64,000 nt of DNA, from positions 2,604,001 to 2,668,000 of the forward strand of contig NZ_VAJL01000001.1 of NCBI RefSeq assembly GCF_006175945.1, written 5' to 3'. Below the pieces are notes generated by a model that saw nothing but the letters and a program-made list of their open reading frames with translations, was not told the DNA's origin and ran no database searches. Positions 42,413-51,523 of the stretch are shown in pieces; the first letter of the stretch is position 1; each line of letters begins with the position of its first letter. The stretch is from Chryseobacterium mulctrae. Lineage in GTDB: Bacteria; Bacteroidota; Bacteroidia; Flavobacteriales; Weeksellaceae. The position numbers and the translations under genes are program-made.

Positions 42413-43552
42413 ATGAGTTTACTGCACCCTTATTATCTGATTGCTATTGTTTACATGCTGTTTTTTAGCGTTCAGGAAGTTTTTGGAAGTAAGGTAGAAA
42501 AAAAATGGTTTTGGTTTTTAGGAATCTATTTGATGATTCTTGCTGGACTTCGTGAGAATGTAGGACCGGATTATGGAAGTTATGTAATGATTTATGTATA
42601 TGCTGATACTAAAGAGTATATTAATATATTTCTAAAAGCATTGCATATACAAGGTTCTGAAAATGTTGATTTAGAATGGCTCTTTGCATTGATTAATAAA
42701 GTATTGCTTAATGTATTTAATGCACCGTTTTATGTCCTTACACTGGTTATTGCTATTTGCGCTGTGTTTTTTAAAGTAGAATATACTGATGATAATACCT
42801 TTTATCCATTTACTTTTACTTTATTTATGTTTATTCCTGGCTTTTTTATTGGAGAAAGTGGACAGATAAGGCAAAACCTTGGAACTTTTATCGTGTATTT
42901 TGCCATACGTTACATCAAAGAAAGAAAGCTTATTCTCTATCTTTTCTGGATGTTTATTGCTTCGGGTATTCATAATGTCTGTTATCTCTTTTTACCAATG
43001 TATTGGCTTGTTCGTGTTCCTTTAAACAAATACTTGATGCTGATTTTAATCATTGCTTCTGTTTTTGCTTCGCCATTTGAGATTTATAGGGGGTTCGGAG
43101 ATTTCTTGACGAGTATTGCATCAGATAGTATGCTTGTAGAGGGCTTTAACGGGTATGTAAGCTTATCTGCTGAAAGATTGAATGGTGGAATTGGTATCCC
43201 GGAAGTAATGATGGCAATTCTTACATTTTTCCTGTTTACGTTTGATGATGAAATGATGGAGAAATTTCCGTACTATGAATATCATAAAGTTTACGCAGTG
43301 ATAGGTATTTGTATGTATTTTATTTTTAGGAACAATAATATATTTTCTTCCAGAATGGCAGGAGCTTTTATCGGCTTTGCATATGTCATTATTCCTAATG
43401 CCATGTATGTAGTTTCCGCAAATACAAAAAAGGTCATTTATGCTTTTATAATTACATTATTTCTGTTTAATTTTATCGTATTCTCAAGCTTTAAAAATAT
43501 TACAAACGGAAGGTTTACATCTGAACTTTACAAAAATTACTTACTACCTTAG
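42413..43552 (+). CDS. EpsG-like membrane protein (polysaccharide polymerase type)
   Basis: 379 residues, about ten hydrophobic segments. Near the start it has LAGLRENVGPDYGSYVMIY, and in the middle GFFIGESGQIRQNLGTFIVYFAIRYI, both typical of EpsG proteins (conserved R and G-D.Y, and a Q-R pair). EpsG proteins are thought to polymerise exopolysaccharide repeat units. It may serve the Wza/Wzc export block 10 kb downstream or a separate polymer. Adjacent to the preceding membrane protein gene with a 3-base gap. Confidence 0.82.
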   Translation: MSLLHPYYLIAIVYMLFFSVQEVFGSKVEKKWFWFLGIYLMILAGLRENVGPDYGSYVMIYVYADTKEYINIFLKALHIQGSENVDLEWLFALINKVLLNVFNAPFYVLTLVIAICAVFFKVEYTDDNTFYPFTFTLFMFIPGFFIGESGQIRQNLGTFIVYFAIRYIKERKLILYLFWMFIASGIHNVCYLFLPMYWLVRVPLNKYLMLILIIASVFASPFEIYRGFGDFLTSIASDSMLVEGFNGYVSLSAERLNGGIGIPEVMMAILTFFLFTFDDEMMEKFPYYEYHKVYAVIGICMYFIFRNNNIFSSRMAGAFIGFAYVIIPNAMYVVSANTKKVIYAFIITLFLFNFIVFSSFKNITNGRFTSELYKNYLLP

Positions 43553-43599
43553 TGTTATTTAAAAATATACAAAGCCTTAATTACTAAAAATTTTTATTA

Positions 43600-43916
43600 A
43601 TGAATTTGAATAAGATCCTATTCCTGTAGCTCTTGTTTCTGCTGTACGAGCTTCAAATGTTTTCAGCAAAGATGAGATTTCTGAAAAGATAAAAGAAAAC
43701 AAGATTACTCTTTTCCCAAATCCGGTACAAGATCAATTGTATATTAAAGCGACCGAGGATAAAGATTATTATTTTCAAATTTACAATGCGGCAGGTCAAA
43801 TGGTAAAATCAGGAAAGTTTGAAAACAATTTTACCAATGTCTCTGGCTTGGTAGGAGGTATTTACTTGGTAAGAATTAATAATTCTGAAACAGTAGTTAA
43901 GATTATAAAAAAATAA
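43600..43916 (+). pseudogene. Remnant: signal peptide plus T9SS C-terminal sorting domain
   Basis: ATG 43600 opens MNLNKILFL and then stops at TAG. In the frame shifted by two, the sequence goes on as PVALVSAVRASNVFSKDEI, then ITLFPNPVQDQLYIKATEDK, DYYFQIYNAAGQMVKSGKF, LVGGIYLVRINNSETVVKII-KK and stop. The FPNPV, YNAAGQMV and GGIYLVRI blocks mark a type A sorting domain of the type IX secretion system. The beginning looks like a signal peptide broken by an indel. Almost nothing lies between signal and sorting domain, so the gene is the collapsed shell of a secreted protein. Confidence 0.78.
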
Positions 43917-43923
43917 AAGCATA

Positions 43924-43963
43924 AGGCTTAAAGAATTTAAAAACAATTCAATTCTTTAAGCCT
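43924..43963 (+). terminator. Long hairpin after the T9SS remnant
   Basis: AGGCTTAAAGAATT and AATTCTTTAAGCCT form a perfect 14-base-pair stem with a 12-base loop, a few bases after the stop codon of the remnant. A T-poor tail follows, so it may act as a processing or 3'-stabilising hairpin as well as a terminator. Confidence 0.75.
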
Positions 43964-44166
43964 ATGTTATTTAAAATATCAAATACCCCAAACGGTTTTG
44001 TCTATTTTATTAAAACAAGAGCTTTTCTCAGATTACCTTTTTTTATTTGGTAATCGATTGGGAAATGGCTTTTTACTTTCAAAAAAAATATCTAAAAAAC
44101 CTTGATTTGAGCCATTTCAAGGGGTAAATAAAATCATTTAGCAAAACTCATCTAATAAAAAAGCTT

Positions 44167-44174
44167 TACTTTTG
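44167..44174 (+). promoter_or_regulatory. -7 element TACTTTTG before topA
   Basis: TACTTTTG matches TAnnTTTG 14 bases before the ATG of topA, giving a very short leader. The preceding 200 bases (43964-44166) hold no gene that I can see. Confidence 0.55.
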
Positions 44175-44188
44175 CAAAAATTTTCAAT

Positions 44189-46759
44189 ATGTCGAAAAAT
44201 TTAGTAATCGTTGAGTCCCCTGCAAAAGCAAAAACTATTCAGAAATATTTAGGAAAGGATTTCGAGGTAAAATCCAGTTTCGGACACATCCGAGATCTTC
44301 CTAAAAAAGGAATGGGGATTGACTTGGAGACCTTCAGCCCAGATTACGAAGTTTCTGCCGACAAAAAGAAATTGGTAACAGAATTAAAGTCTGCCGTAAA
44401 GAAAGCCGAAATGGTTTGGCTTGCTTCCGATGAAGACCGTGAAGGAGAAGCTATTGCTTGGCATTTGGCAGATGAATTAAAACTGAAACCCGAAAACAGA
44501 AAAAGAATTGTTTTCCACGAGATTACTAAAAATGCGATTCTTAAAGCAATTGAAAATCCTAGAGATATTGATCAGAACTTAGTAAACGCTCAACAGGCGA
44601 GAAGAGTTTTAGACAGAATTGTAGGTTTTGAAATGTCTCCGGTACTTTGGAAAAAAGTAAAACCAGGTCTTTCTGCAGGTAGAGTACAGTCGGTTGCTGT
44701 ACGATTAGTTGTTGAAAGAGAAAAAGAAATTCGTGAGTTTACTCCAAAAGCAGGCTTCAAACTAGACGGAATTTTCTTAAATAAAGCAATGCAGGAAATC
44801 GCTGCTAAGCTTAAAAAAGATTTCGAAAAAGAAGAAGAAGCTGAAAAATTCTTAGAACTTGCAAAAACAGTTGAGTTTAAAGTTTTAAATGTAGAAACAA
44901 AACCGGGAAGCCGTTCTGCATCTGCACCGTTTACAACTTCTACACTTCAGCAGGAAGCCTCTTCAAGATTAGGTTACAATGTGACCAACACGATGCGTCT
45001 TGCACAAAGACTTTACGAAGAAGGATTCATTACCTATATGAGAACCGACTCGGTAAACCTTTCTCAGGAAGCAATAGAAGGCGCAAAAAATCAAATTATA
45101 TCAGAATACGGAGCAGAATATTCTTCTCCGAGAAATTATACTACAAAATCTTCATCGGCTCAGGAAGCTCACGAAGCGATCCGTCCGACAGATTTTTCTG
45201 TAAAATCAATTGCAGATGTGCAGCTAAGTAAATTGTACCAGTTGATTTACAGAAGAACATTGGCTTCTCAAATGGCAAATGCTAAAATTGAGAAAACGGT
45301 TATCGAAATTGGTAATGCCAAACTTCCACAGCATTTTGAAGCTCAGGGTGAGGTTATTATTTTTGATGGTTTCCTTAAAGCATACGGAATTGTAAAAACA
45401 GAAGATGATGATGAGGAAAACAACGAAAAGTTATTGCCAAAAGTAACCGTTGGTGAAGTTTTAAGCTATAAAAAAATTACGGCACAGGAAAAGTTTACAA
45501 GACCTAGTGCAAGATATACAGAAGCCGGATTGGTAAGAAAACTGGAAGAATTGGGAATTGGTCGTCCATCGACTTATGCTCCAACCATTCAGACGATTCA
45601 GAACCGTGAATATGTTGATAAAAGAGAAATTGAGCCACAGATAAGAGAGGTGGTGAAAATCTCTTTAACAAATGATAAAATCAAAAAAGAAGTTCTTGAC
45701 GAAAAATTTGGGGGCGACAAAAATAAATTTGTTCCTACTGACATAGGAGAAGTTGTGAATGATTTCTTAACGAATAATTTCAGTGAAATTCTAGACTTCG
45801 GGTTTACTGCAAGAGTAGAAGAAAGTTTTGACGAAATTGCAAGTGGTGCCCAAAAGTGGAAAGAAATGATGATCGATTTCTACTCAAAATTCCATCCAAG
45901 AATTGCTGATGTAGAAGAAAATGCAGACCGTGCGAATGGTGAAAGATTATTAGGTGTAGATCCGAAAACCGGTAAAAATGTTCATGCAAGAATCGGAAGA
46001 TTCGGAGCCATGATTCAAATTGGAGAGCAGGATGATGAAGAAAAACCAATTTTCGCCTCATTATTGGCCGGACAAAATATTGCGACCATCAACCTGGAAG
46101 ATGCTTTGGAGCTATTCAAATTACCTTTTGAATTAAATAGTTTTGAAGACCAGACCGTATCAGTCGGAGTCGGAAGATTTGGTCCTTATGTAAAATGGGG
46201 TGAAACTTACATCAGTATTCCTAAAGGTGAAGATCCTCTTTCTATAGATCAAAAACGTGCGGAAGAAATCATTGCTGAAAAAAAATTAGCCGATGCACCT
46301 ATTGCATCTTACAAAGGTGAGCCAATTACAAAAGGAACAGGAAGATTTGGTCCTTTCATTAAGTATCAAAGTATTTTCATCAACGTTCCGAAGAAATATA
46401 ACTTCGAAAACCTTTCTCAAAGCGACATCAACGAATTGGTAGAAGCCAAACTGGAAAAAGAAGCCAACCGTTACATCCAACAATGGGAAGCCGAAAAAAT
46501 CTCAATCGAAAACGCAAGATGGGGTCCTATCGTAAAACACGGAAAAAATATTTATAAAATTCCAAAGAAAAAAGACGATACCAAGTATGAAGCAGACGAA
46601 CTGAAAGACGTTGCTATCGATGAGGTTAAAAAATGGATTACCGCACAAGATCCAAAAGCTTTCGCCGAGAAAAAGAAACCGGCAGCGAAAAAGACAGCCG
46701 CAAAAAAAGCGACGACAGCGAAGAAAACGGTTGCTAAAAAACCGGCAGCGAAGAAATAA
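44189..46759 (+). CDS. topA: DNA topoisomerase I (type IA)
   Basis: 856 residues. Relaxes negative supercoils. The TOPRIM domain begins LVIVESPAKAKTIQKYLG with SFGHIRDLPKKG and DEDREGEAIAWHL. The catalytic Tyr is in EGFITYMRTDSVNLS (near residue 285). Several topoisomerase C-terminal repeat modules follow (GRFGPYVKWG, TGRFGPFIKY, ARWGPIVKHG). In place of zinc fingers it ends in a lysine/alanine tail, KKPAAKKTAAKKATTAKK, likely a DNA-binding region. Single gene with its own promoter and terminator. Confidence 0.98.
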   Translation: MSKNLVIVESPAKAKTIQKYLGKDFEVKSSFGHIRDLPKKGMGIDLETFSPDYEVSADKKKLVTELKSAVKKAEMVWLASDEDREGEAIAWHLADELKLKPENRKRIVFHEITKNAILKAIENPRDIDQNLVNAQQARRVLDRIVGFEMSPVLWKKVKPGLSAGRVQSVAVRLVVEREKEIREFTPKAGFKLDGIFLNKAMQEIAAKLKKDFEKEEEAEKFLELAKTVEFKVLNVETKPGSRSASAPFTTSTLQQEASSRLGYNVTNTMRLAQRLYEEGFITYMRTDSVNLSQEAIEGAKNQIISEYGAEYSSPRNYTTKSSSAQEAHEAIRPTDFSVKSIADVQLSKLYQLIYRRTLASQMANAKIEKTVIEIGNAKLPQHFEAQGEVIIFDGFLKAYGIVKTEDDDEENNEKLLPKVTVGEVLSYKKITAQEKFTRPSARYTEAGLVRKLEELGIGRPSTYAPTIQTIQNREYVDKREIEPQIREVVKISLTNDKIKKEVLDEKFGGDKNKFVPTDIGEVVNDFLTNNFSEILDFGFTARVEESFDEIASGAQKWKEMMIDFYSKFHPRIADVEENADRANGERLLGVDPKTGKNVHARIGRFGAMIQIGEQDDEEKPIFASLLAGQNIATINLEDALELFKLPFELNSFEDQTVSVGVGRFGPYVKWGETYISIPKGEDPLSIDQKRAEEIIAEKKLADAPIASYKGEPITKGTGRFGPFIKYQSIFINVPKKYNFENLSQSDINELVEAKLEKEANRYIQQWEAEKISIENARWGPIVKHGKNIYKIPKKKDDTKYEADELKDVAIDEVKKWITAQDPKAFAEKKKPAAKKTAAKKATTAKKTVAKKPAAKK

Positions 46760-46783
46760 ATAGTTTTTAAACTTAGATAAATA

Positions 46784-46812
46784 AACCCCTTTTGAAATTC
46801 TCAAGAGGGGTT
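46784..46812 (+). terminator. Terminator after topA
   Basis: AACCCCTTTTGA and TCAAGAGGGGTT pair, with loop AATTC and a TTG-TTG-TTTT tail, 25 bases after the topA stop. Confidence 0.85.
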
Positions 46813-46973
46813 GTTGTTTTGTTATACTTTGTAAAATTATAATAAAAACGGGTTAGATTTATACTGACACAAAACGCTTTCTTGTGCAGTATGTTTAAAA
46901 GAATATGCAAATAATTGATAGTTTAATGTAACAAAAATGAGAATATAATTGTCTATTAGGTAGAATATGATAT

Positions 46974-48101
46974 ATGAAAGCAAAAATTTTAGGACTAATT
47001 CTATTTAGTTTCATCAGTCAAAACTTATTTTCTCAAAAAATGCTGCCAATTATTAAGGCAACTTCATCGGTCGTTGATATTAGAGATGATAATAAACTTT
47101 ATAAGAAGGCTTGGAATATTGTTCCGAAAGAAAAGTTGGATATTTATACCACTTCTGGTAAAAAGGTTACTTTCTACACCGATATTGACTCCATTACTTT
47201 CAAAATCAATCCCAAAAAAAGTTATGATTTTATTATTTTATTAAATGGAAAAGATTCTGCGAGAACCCAAATTAAATATCAGCCATCAAAGCTATATGTT
47301 TTAAAAAAAAGCGGAAAATATAATTATTCAGATAATAATTATTTACCGAAGTTTACTTATCAATCACCTGAAAACATAGGATTACAAAATCTTAGGAAGG
47401 ATTTTAAATTAGATTCAATTGCTGGAAAAGGCAACGAGTTATCTCAAATTTTTAATCTAATGCATTGGGTTCATAGCCTCATAAAGCATGATGGTAACAG
47501 CAATAATCCAACATCGCAAAATGCAGCAGATTTAATAAAAGTTTGTAAAGCAGAAAACCGGGGGGTAAATTGTAGAATGCTGGCAATAACTTTAAATGAA
47601 TGTTATCTTTCGATGGGAATAAAATCTCGTGCAGTTACTTGTATGCCGAAAGATAAAAACGATAATGATTCTCATGTCATCAATATGGTCTATAGTAAAG
47701 ATCTGGATAAGTGGATTTGGATGGATCCAACTTTTGACGCATATGTTATGGATAATAAAGGAAATCTACTTGGAGTAGAAGAGGTAAGGGAAAAGCTAAT
47801 TAAAAATGAGCCTCTGGTTTTAAATGCCGATGCTAATTGGAATAGAGAACTTATGCAAACAAAAGAGGGGTATCTTTATCACTATATGGCAAAAAATCTC
47901 TATCGTTTACAAACACCTCTTATGAGTGAGTATGATGCAGAAACATTAAAAAAAGGGAAAGAAATTGTATATGTTGATTTGCTTACTTCAGATGAATTTG
48001 AACAAGTGGAAAAAAAGAAAGAAATTTTATATAAAGATATTAATGCAAAGTTGATTTTTTATAAACTTAATAATCCTGATTTATTTTGGAAAAAACCGTG
48101 A
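46974..48101 (+). CDS. Secreted transglutaminase-like domain protein
   Basis: 375 residues. Signal peptide MKAKILGLILFSFISQNLFS. The transglutaminase-like core shows the triad Cys in NRGVNCRMLAITLNE, His in SHVINMVY and Asp in WMDPTFDAYV. An N-terminal beta domain of about 130 residues precedes the core. Such Bacteroidetes proteins are probably periplasmic or surface peptidases or cross-linkers. It has no operon partner; the next gene is convergent, 8 bases away. Confidence 0.88.
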   Translation: MKAKILGLILFSFISQNLFSQKMLPIIKATSSVVDIRDDNKLYKKAWNIVPKEKLDIYTTSGKKVTFYTDIDSITFKINPKKSYDFIILLNGKDSARTQIKYQPSKLYVLKKSGKYNYSDNNYLPKFTYQSPENIGLQNLRKDFKLDSIAGKGNELSQIFNLMHWVHSLIKHDGNSNNPTSQNAADLIKVCKAENRGVNCRMLAITLNECYLSMGIKSRAVTCMPKDKNDNDSHVINMVYSKDLDKWIWMDPTFDAYVMDNKGNLLGVEEVREKLIKNEPLVLNADANWNRELMQTKEGYLYHYMAKNLYRLQTPLMSEYDAETLKKGKEIVYVDLLTSDEFEQVEKKKEILYKDINAKLIFYKLNNPDLFWKKP

Positions 48102-48109
48102 TAGAAACT

Positions 48110-49015
48110 TTATTCCCATTCAGTTACTATTTTCAATAAATGGATCATTATATTTTTCTTCTCATAATCATTAAATTTATCTGAGGTTAAAGCGCTATTT
48201 AAAATATAATCGCCTGAATTGTAATCGTCATTAAAGGTGTTGGTGGTATTCGAAACTATGTTATAAAAATCGTAATAATCATTGTGATCTAATTTTTCTT
48301 TATCAATTAAAACTTGCATTTTTTTAAGATAGTATGCTTTTATTTCATCAAAATATTTTTCTCTAACCATTGGCAAAAGTTCTTCTTTTCCTTTTTGAAA
48401 CTGTTGTAATGCATTCTTGTACTGTTGGTCAGAATATTGAATCGTATCAGTGGTGATGCCTTTTTGTTTATAATATTCTATAAAATCAGGGTCGGGAAGT
48501 AATCCGTTTTCTATAGACCAGTCTAAAGTTTTTTCAAATCGTTCCTTATCATTTTTTAGATGCTCAATTTTTGAGATCGTTCTTATTTGGTGGGCTATTT
48601 TCTTATATTTTTCCAATTCTATTCCCTGTACAGCTAAAAAAGATTGATATTCTTTTCCATTTTTTCTAATGAAGAAAATATTAGTATATGCTGTCCAATT
48701 ATTAGCTTCGGTAGGTTTCATAATACATCCTCCTTCATTGGTTATTAAATCCGAATAATAATCTTCATTGTCTAGATACTTTCTGACTGTGAGTTTTTTT
48801 GGTATTGTAGAAAGCCTGTTTTTTAAGATACTGTCAATTTTATTTATTTTGACATAGGTATTGTTGGTAAAATCATTGATGCGAATAGTATCAAAATCGA
48901 AATCATAGCAAACGATAATTAAATCACTTTTAAGGATTGCCTTCCGAAGGTTTAAGTTCTGAGCATAACTATTGATCATCAGAAATAAAAGCAATAAAAT
49001 TTTTAAATTTTTCAT
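48110..49015 (-). CDS. Secreted hypothetical protein
   Basis: 301 residues. Signal peptide MKNLKILLLLFLMINSYAQ. The N-terminal half mixes strands (SDLIIVCYDFDFDTIRIND), the C-terminal half is helical (QQFQKGKEELLPMVREKYF and AYYLKKMQVLIDKEKL). No motif recognised. It stands alone between two genes of opposite direction. About 196 bases of intergenic sequence follow on the right without visible features. Confidence 0.72.
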   Translation of the reverse strand: MKNLKILLLLFLMINSYAQNLNLRKAILKSDLIIVCYDFDFDTIRINDFTNNTYVKINKIDSILKNRLSTIPKKLTVRKYLDNEDYYSDLITNEGGCIMKPTEANNWTAYTNIFFIRKNGKEYQSFLAVQGIELEKYKKIAHQIRTISKIEHLKNDKERFEKTLDWSIENGLLPDPDFIEYYKQKGITTDTIQYSDQQYKNALQQFQKGKEELLPMVREKYFDEIKAYYLKKMQVLIDKEKLDHNDYYDFYNIVSNTTNTFNDDYNSGDYILNSALTSDKFNDYEKKNIMIHLLKIVTEWE

Positions 49016-49211
49016 CTAAGTTTTTTTAATCAGATTAGTAAAACCTGTTGCGTATTATCAATAACTCAAATATAACGATTTTGTCTACATATTCAATCTC
49101 AACAGAAGATTTTGGAAAGCAATTTTAAATAGACTCAAATTTAAACCCAGCCCGAAACCGCAGGACACTCTTTATTTCCATTTCTTCTACATTAGCTGAA
49201 AATCAAATCAA

Positions 49212-50297
49212 ATGAATCATCCAAAATACACACGCAAAGATTTTTTAAAAACTTCAGCTTTAGGAATTGGGGCTGTATTTTTGGGGTCGTCATTTACTAA
49301 AGCATTTGATTTTTCCGACAAACCTTATTTTAAATTAAAACCGATTGGTCGTTCATTAGAACTCGAAGGATATTATATTTGGTGTTCTTCTCCGATTTGG
49401 GGCGAAGATGGAAAAGTGTATCTTTTTTATTCCCGATGGAAAAAAGAAAAAGGAATGGGCGGTTGGCTCAATGGCTCTGAGATTTGTCGGGCGGAAGCCA
49501 ATTCTCCATTCGATAAATTTGAGCATAAAGAGGTTGTTCTTGGTCCAAGAGGTGGTGATTTTTGGGATGCAACAACCTGTCACAATCCTTTAATTAAAAA
49601 AGTAGATGATCAATATTATCTGTTCTTTATGGGAAATTCCAACGGAAAAACAAATACCAAAAGAATAGGATTGGCTACTTCAAAAAGTTTGAGTGGAAAA
49701 TGGGACAGACCGGATCAACCTTTGCTTCTTCCCGGAAAAGAAGGTTCTTGGGACGACCATTGTACTACAAATCCAGCTTTTGTAAAAGGAAATGACGGAA
49801 AATATTGGCTTTTCTACAAATCCTGGAATACCAAAGAATACGAAACTCAGAAAGGAACCGTTCGAGGTAACCGAAAATACGGATTGGCAAAAGCAGATTC
49901 TCCAATCGGACCTTACAAAAAGGTTTCTGGAAATCCGGTGATTGATTTTTCAAACTTACCTAACAATGCTCAATTGGAAGATGCTTTTATCTGGAAAGAA
50001 AACGGGAAGTTTCATATGATCGCTCGTGATATGGGATTTTTTAACCACGAATACGGATTGCATTTAACGACAAAAAACGGAATAGAATGGACAAAACCTG
50101 AAATAGCCTATCTCAATATGCAGTCTTATATTCAGGAAGCTAATCCTCCAAAATATTTAAAACGATTCGGAAGGTTAGAACGTCCTATGATTTTGATGAG
50201 CAAAGACGGGAAAAGACCTGAGTTCTTATTCGGAGCAACACAAGGAGGCACGTTTGAAACTTCTACGACTTTCGTATTTGAGATTTTGAAGAGTTAA
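49212..50297 (+). CDS. Exported five-bladed beta-propeller glycosidase-like protein
   Basis: 361 residues. Begins with a Tat-like signal, YTRKDFLKTSALGIGAVFLG, with RK in place of twin arginine. Repeating blade sequences of the GH43/GH117 type are clear: GEDGKVYLFYSRW, WDATTCHNPLIKKVDDQYYL, WDDHCTTNPAFVKGNDGKYW, LEDAFIWKENGKFHMIARD. Acidic residues in these blades (WDA, WDD, LED) are the probable catalytic set. It would act on a carbohydrate in the periplasm or outside. The substrate is unknown. Monocistronic. Confidence 0.83.
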   Translation: MNHPKYTRKDFLKTSALGIGAVFLGSSFTKAFDFSDKPYFKLKPIGRSLELEGYYIWCSSPIWGEDGKVYLFYSRWKKEKGMGGWLNGSEICRAEANSPFDKFEHKEVVLGPRGGDFWDATTCHNPLIKKVDDQYYLFFMGNSNGKTNTKRIGLATSKSLSGKWDRPDQPLLLPGKEGSWDDHCTTNPAFVKGNDGKYWLFYKSWNTKEYETQKGTVRGNRKYGLAKADSPIGPYKKVSGNPVIDFSNLPNNAQLEDAFIWKENGKFHMIARDMGFFNHEYGLHLTTKNGIEWTKPEIAYLNMQSYIQEANPPKYLKRFGRLERPMILMSKDGKRPEFLFGATQGGTFETSTTFVFEILKS

Positions 50298-50318
50298 GCT
50301 TAAACTACACTGGTTTGA

Positions 50319-50355
50319 TCAACCTTGTCAAAGTTCAAAACTTTGACAAGGTTGA
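50319..50355. repeat. Perfect 17-bp palindrome (family E)
   Basis: TCAACCTTGTCAAAGTT, loop CAA, AACTTTGACAAGGTTGA: a perfect stem, 22 bases after the glycosidase gene. No T tract follows directly, so although it may stop transcription it looks more like a short dispersed repeat. The next gene begins 95 bases later. Confidence 0.85.
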
Positions 50356-50449
50356 TGACAAGAATATTTTTCGTTCTGAAATATAATTTCAAAACTCTAT
50401 AGACTCATTTAATTTTAATATTTTTGAGCTTTAATAAGTATTTGAGAAT

Positions 50450-51520
50450 ATGGATTTTGAAGATTTTATCATTTCACCAAGAAATTTCAGAACAGAAAAC
50501 TGGCAGATCGGAAATAAGATTACAAAGGAAATAAAAGAAGACAGCATTGTACTCTTGTTTGTTTCTGACTACAGAGGAGCAAACGGTGATGCTGAAGTTC
50601 AGGATTTTACGGCGGTAAGAAAAGAATTTTACAAACTTTCGCAACTGGATTTTGAAATTCCGATAGTTGATCTTGGAGATTTAGTTTCAGGAAAATCGGT
50701 AGAAGATTCTCATTATATTTTACAGGAAGTTTTGTCGGCATGTCATTATAAAAGAGCTATTCCGGTGATTATTGGTGGTTCTAATGATTTTGCATTCTCA
50801 TTATTTTCTGGTTTACATTTTCATCAGAAAAATATTAATTATACTCAAATCAGTAATATTATTTCTCTGAAACAAGGTGAAAATATTAATGAACATACTT
50901 TTTTAAGTAAAATTTTAGGTTCGAAAAACTTTTCTATCAAAAATTATCATCATTTAGGATATCAAAAACATTTGAACGAGCAGGATTCTGTAAAGCTCAT
51001 CAAAGAAGTGGAATTTGATATTGTGCGTTTAGCAGAAATGATGAATTCTACAGAAAAAACCGAACCTTTTTTCAGAAAAGCAGATTTGGTAACGGTGAAT
51101 TGTGATGCTATTGAAAGTTTCAGTGATGCATTTTCGATGAATCCGCAGGTAAATGGTTTAAACCGAAGAGAAATTTGTGCTTACATGAAAGAAATTGGCT
51201 TAAGTGAAAACTTGAAATCTGTAGGAATTTTTAATTATAATATTTATTCTGAAAACCAGCTCAATCACCAGCTTTTGGTACAAATGCTTTGGTATTTGAT
51301 TGAAGGAATCAACATTCAACAATCGCATCCTAAAGAAAGACATTACGAAATGTTTTATGTCTTGATTGAAGACAGGCAATATGCTTTCAAGCGTGATACT
51401 TTCAGTAATCTTTGGTATTTTGGAGATGATGAAAATATTGAAAACTGTATTCCGTGCTCAAGAAGAGATTTTGATGAAGCTAAAAAAGGTTGGCTGAGCG
51501 CAAGATTTACAAAAATCTAA
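50450..51520 (+). CDS. Ureohydrolase-fold protein (arginase/formimidoylglutamase-like) with altered metal site
   Basis: 356 residues. The fold is suggested by PVIIGGSNDFAFSLFSGLHF (in place of GGDHS), the strand ADLVTVNCDAIESFSDAFSM (in place of SxDxDxxDP) and the C-terminal LLVQMLWYLIEGI. Most of the Asp/His ligands for the two manganese ions are absent, and no DAHxD motif is seen. It may have lost catalysis. Bacteroidetes genomes often call this protein formimidoylglutamase, but that should not be trusted. It is followed after 3 bases by the GT2 gene. Confidence 0.8.
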   Translation: MDFEDFIISPRNFRTENWQIGNKITKEIKEDSIVLLFVSDYRGANGDAEVQDFTAVRKEFYKLSQLDFEIPIVDLGDLVSGKSVEDSHYILQEVLSACHYKRAIPVIIGGSNDFAFSLFSGLHFHQKNINYTQISNIISLKQGENINEHTFLSKILGSKNFSIKNYHHLGYQKHLNEQDSVKLIKEVEFDIVRLAEMMNSTEKTEPFFRKADLVTVNCDAIESFSDAFSMNPQVNGLNRREICAYMKEIGLSENLKSVGIFNYNIYSENQLNHQLLVQMLWYLIEGINIQQSHPKERHYEMFYVLIEDRQYAFKRDTFSNLWYFGDDENIENCIPCSRRDFDEAKKGWLSARFTKI

Positions 51521-51523
51521 ACG

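Noticed and set aside
46670..46759. Lys/Ala repeat at the end of topA as a possible unstable repeat
   Set aside because: Lysine-rich tails are normal for topoisomerase I lacking zinc fingers, and the DNA is not a clean tandem repeat.
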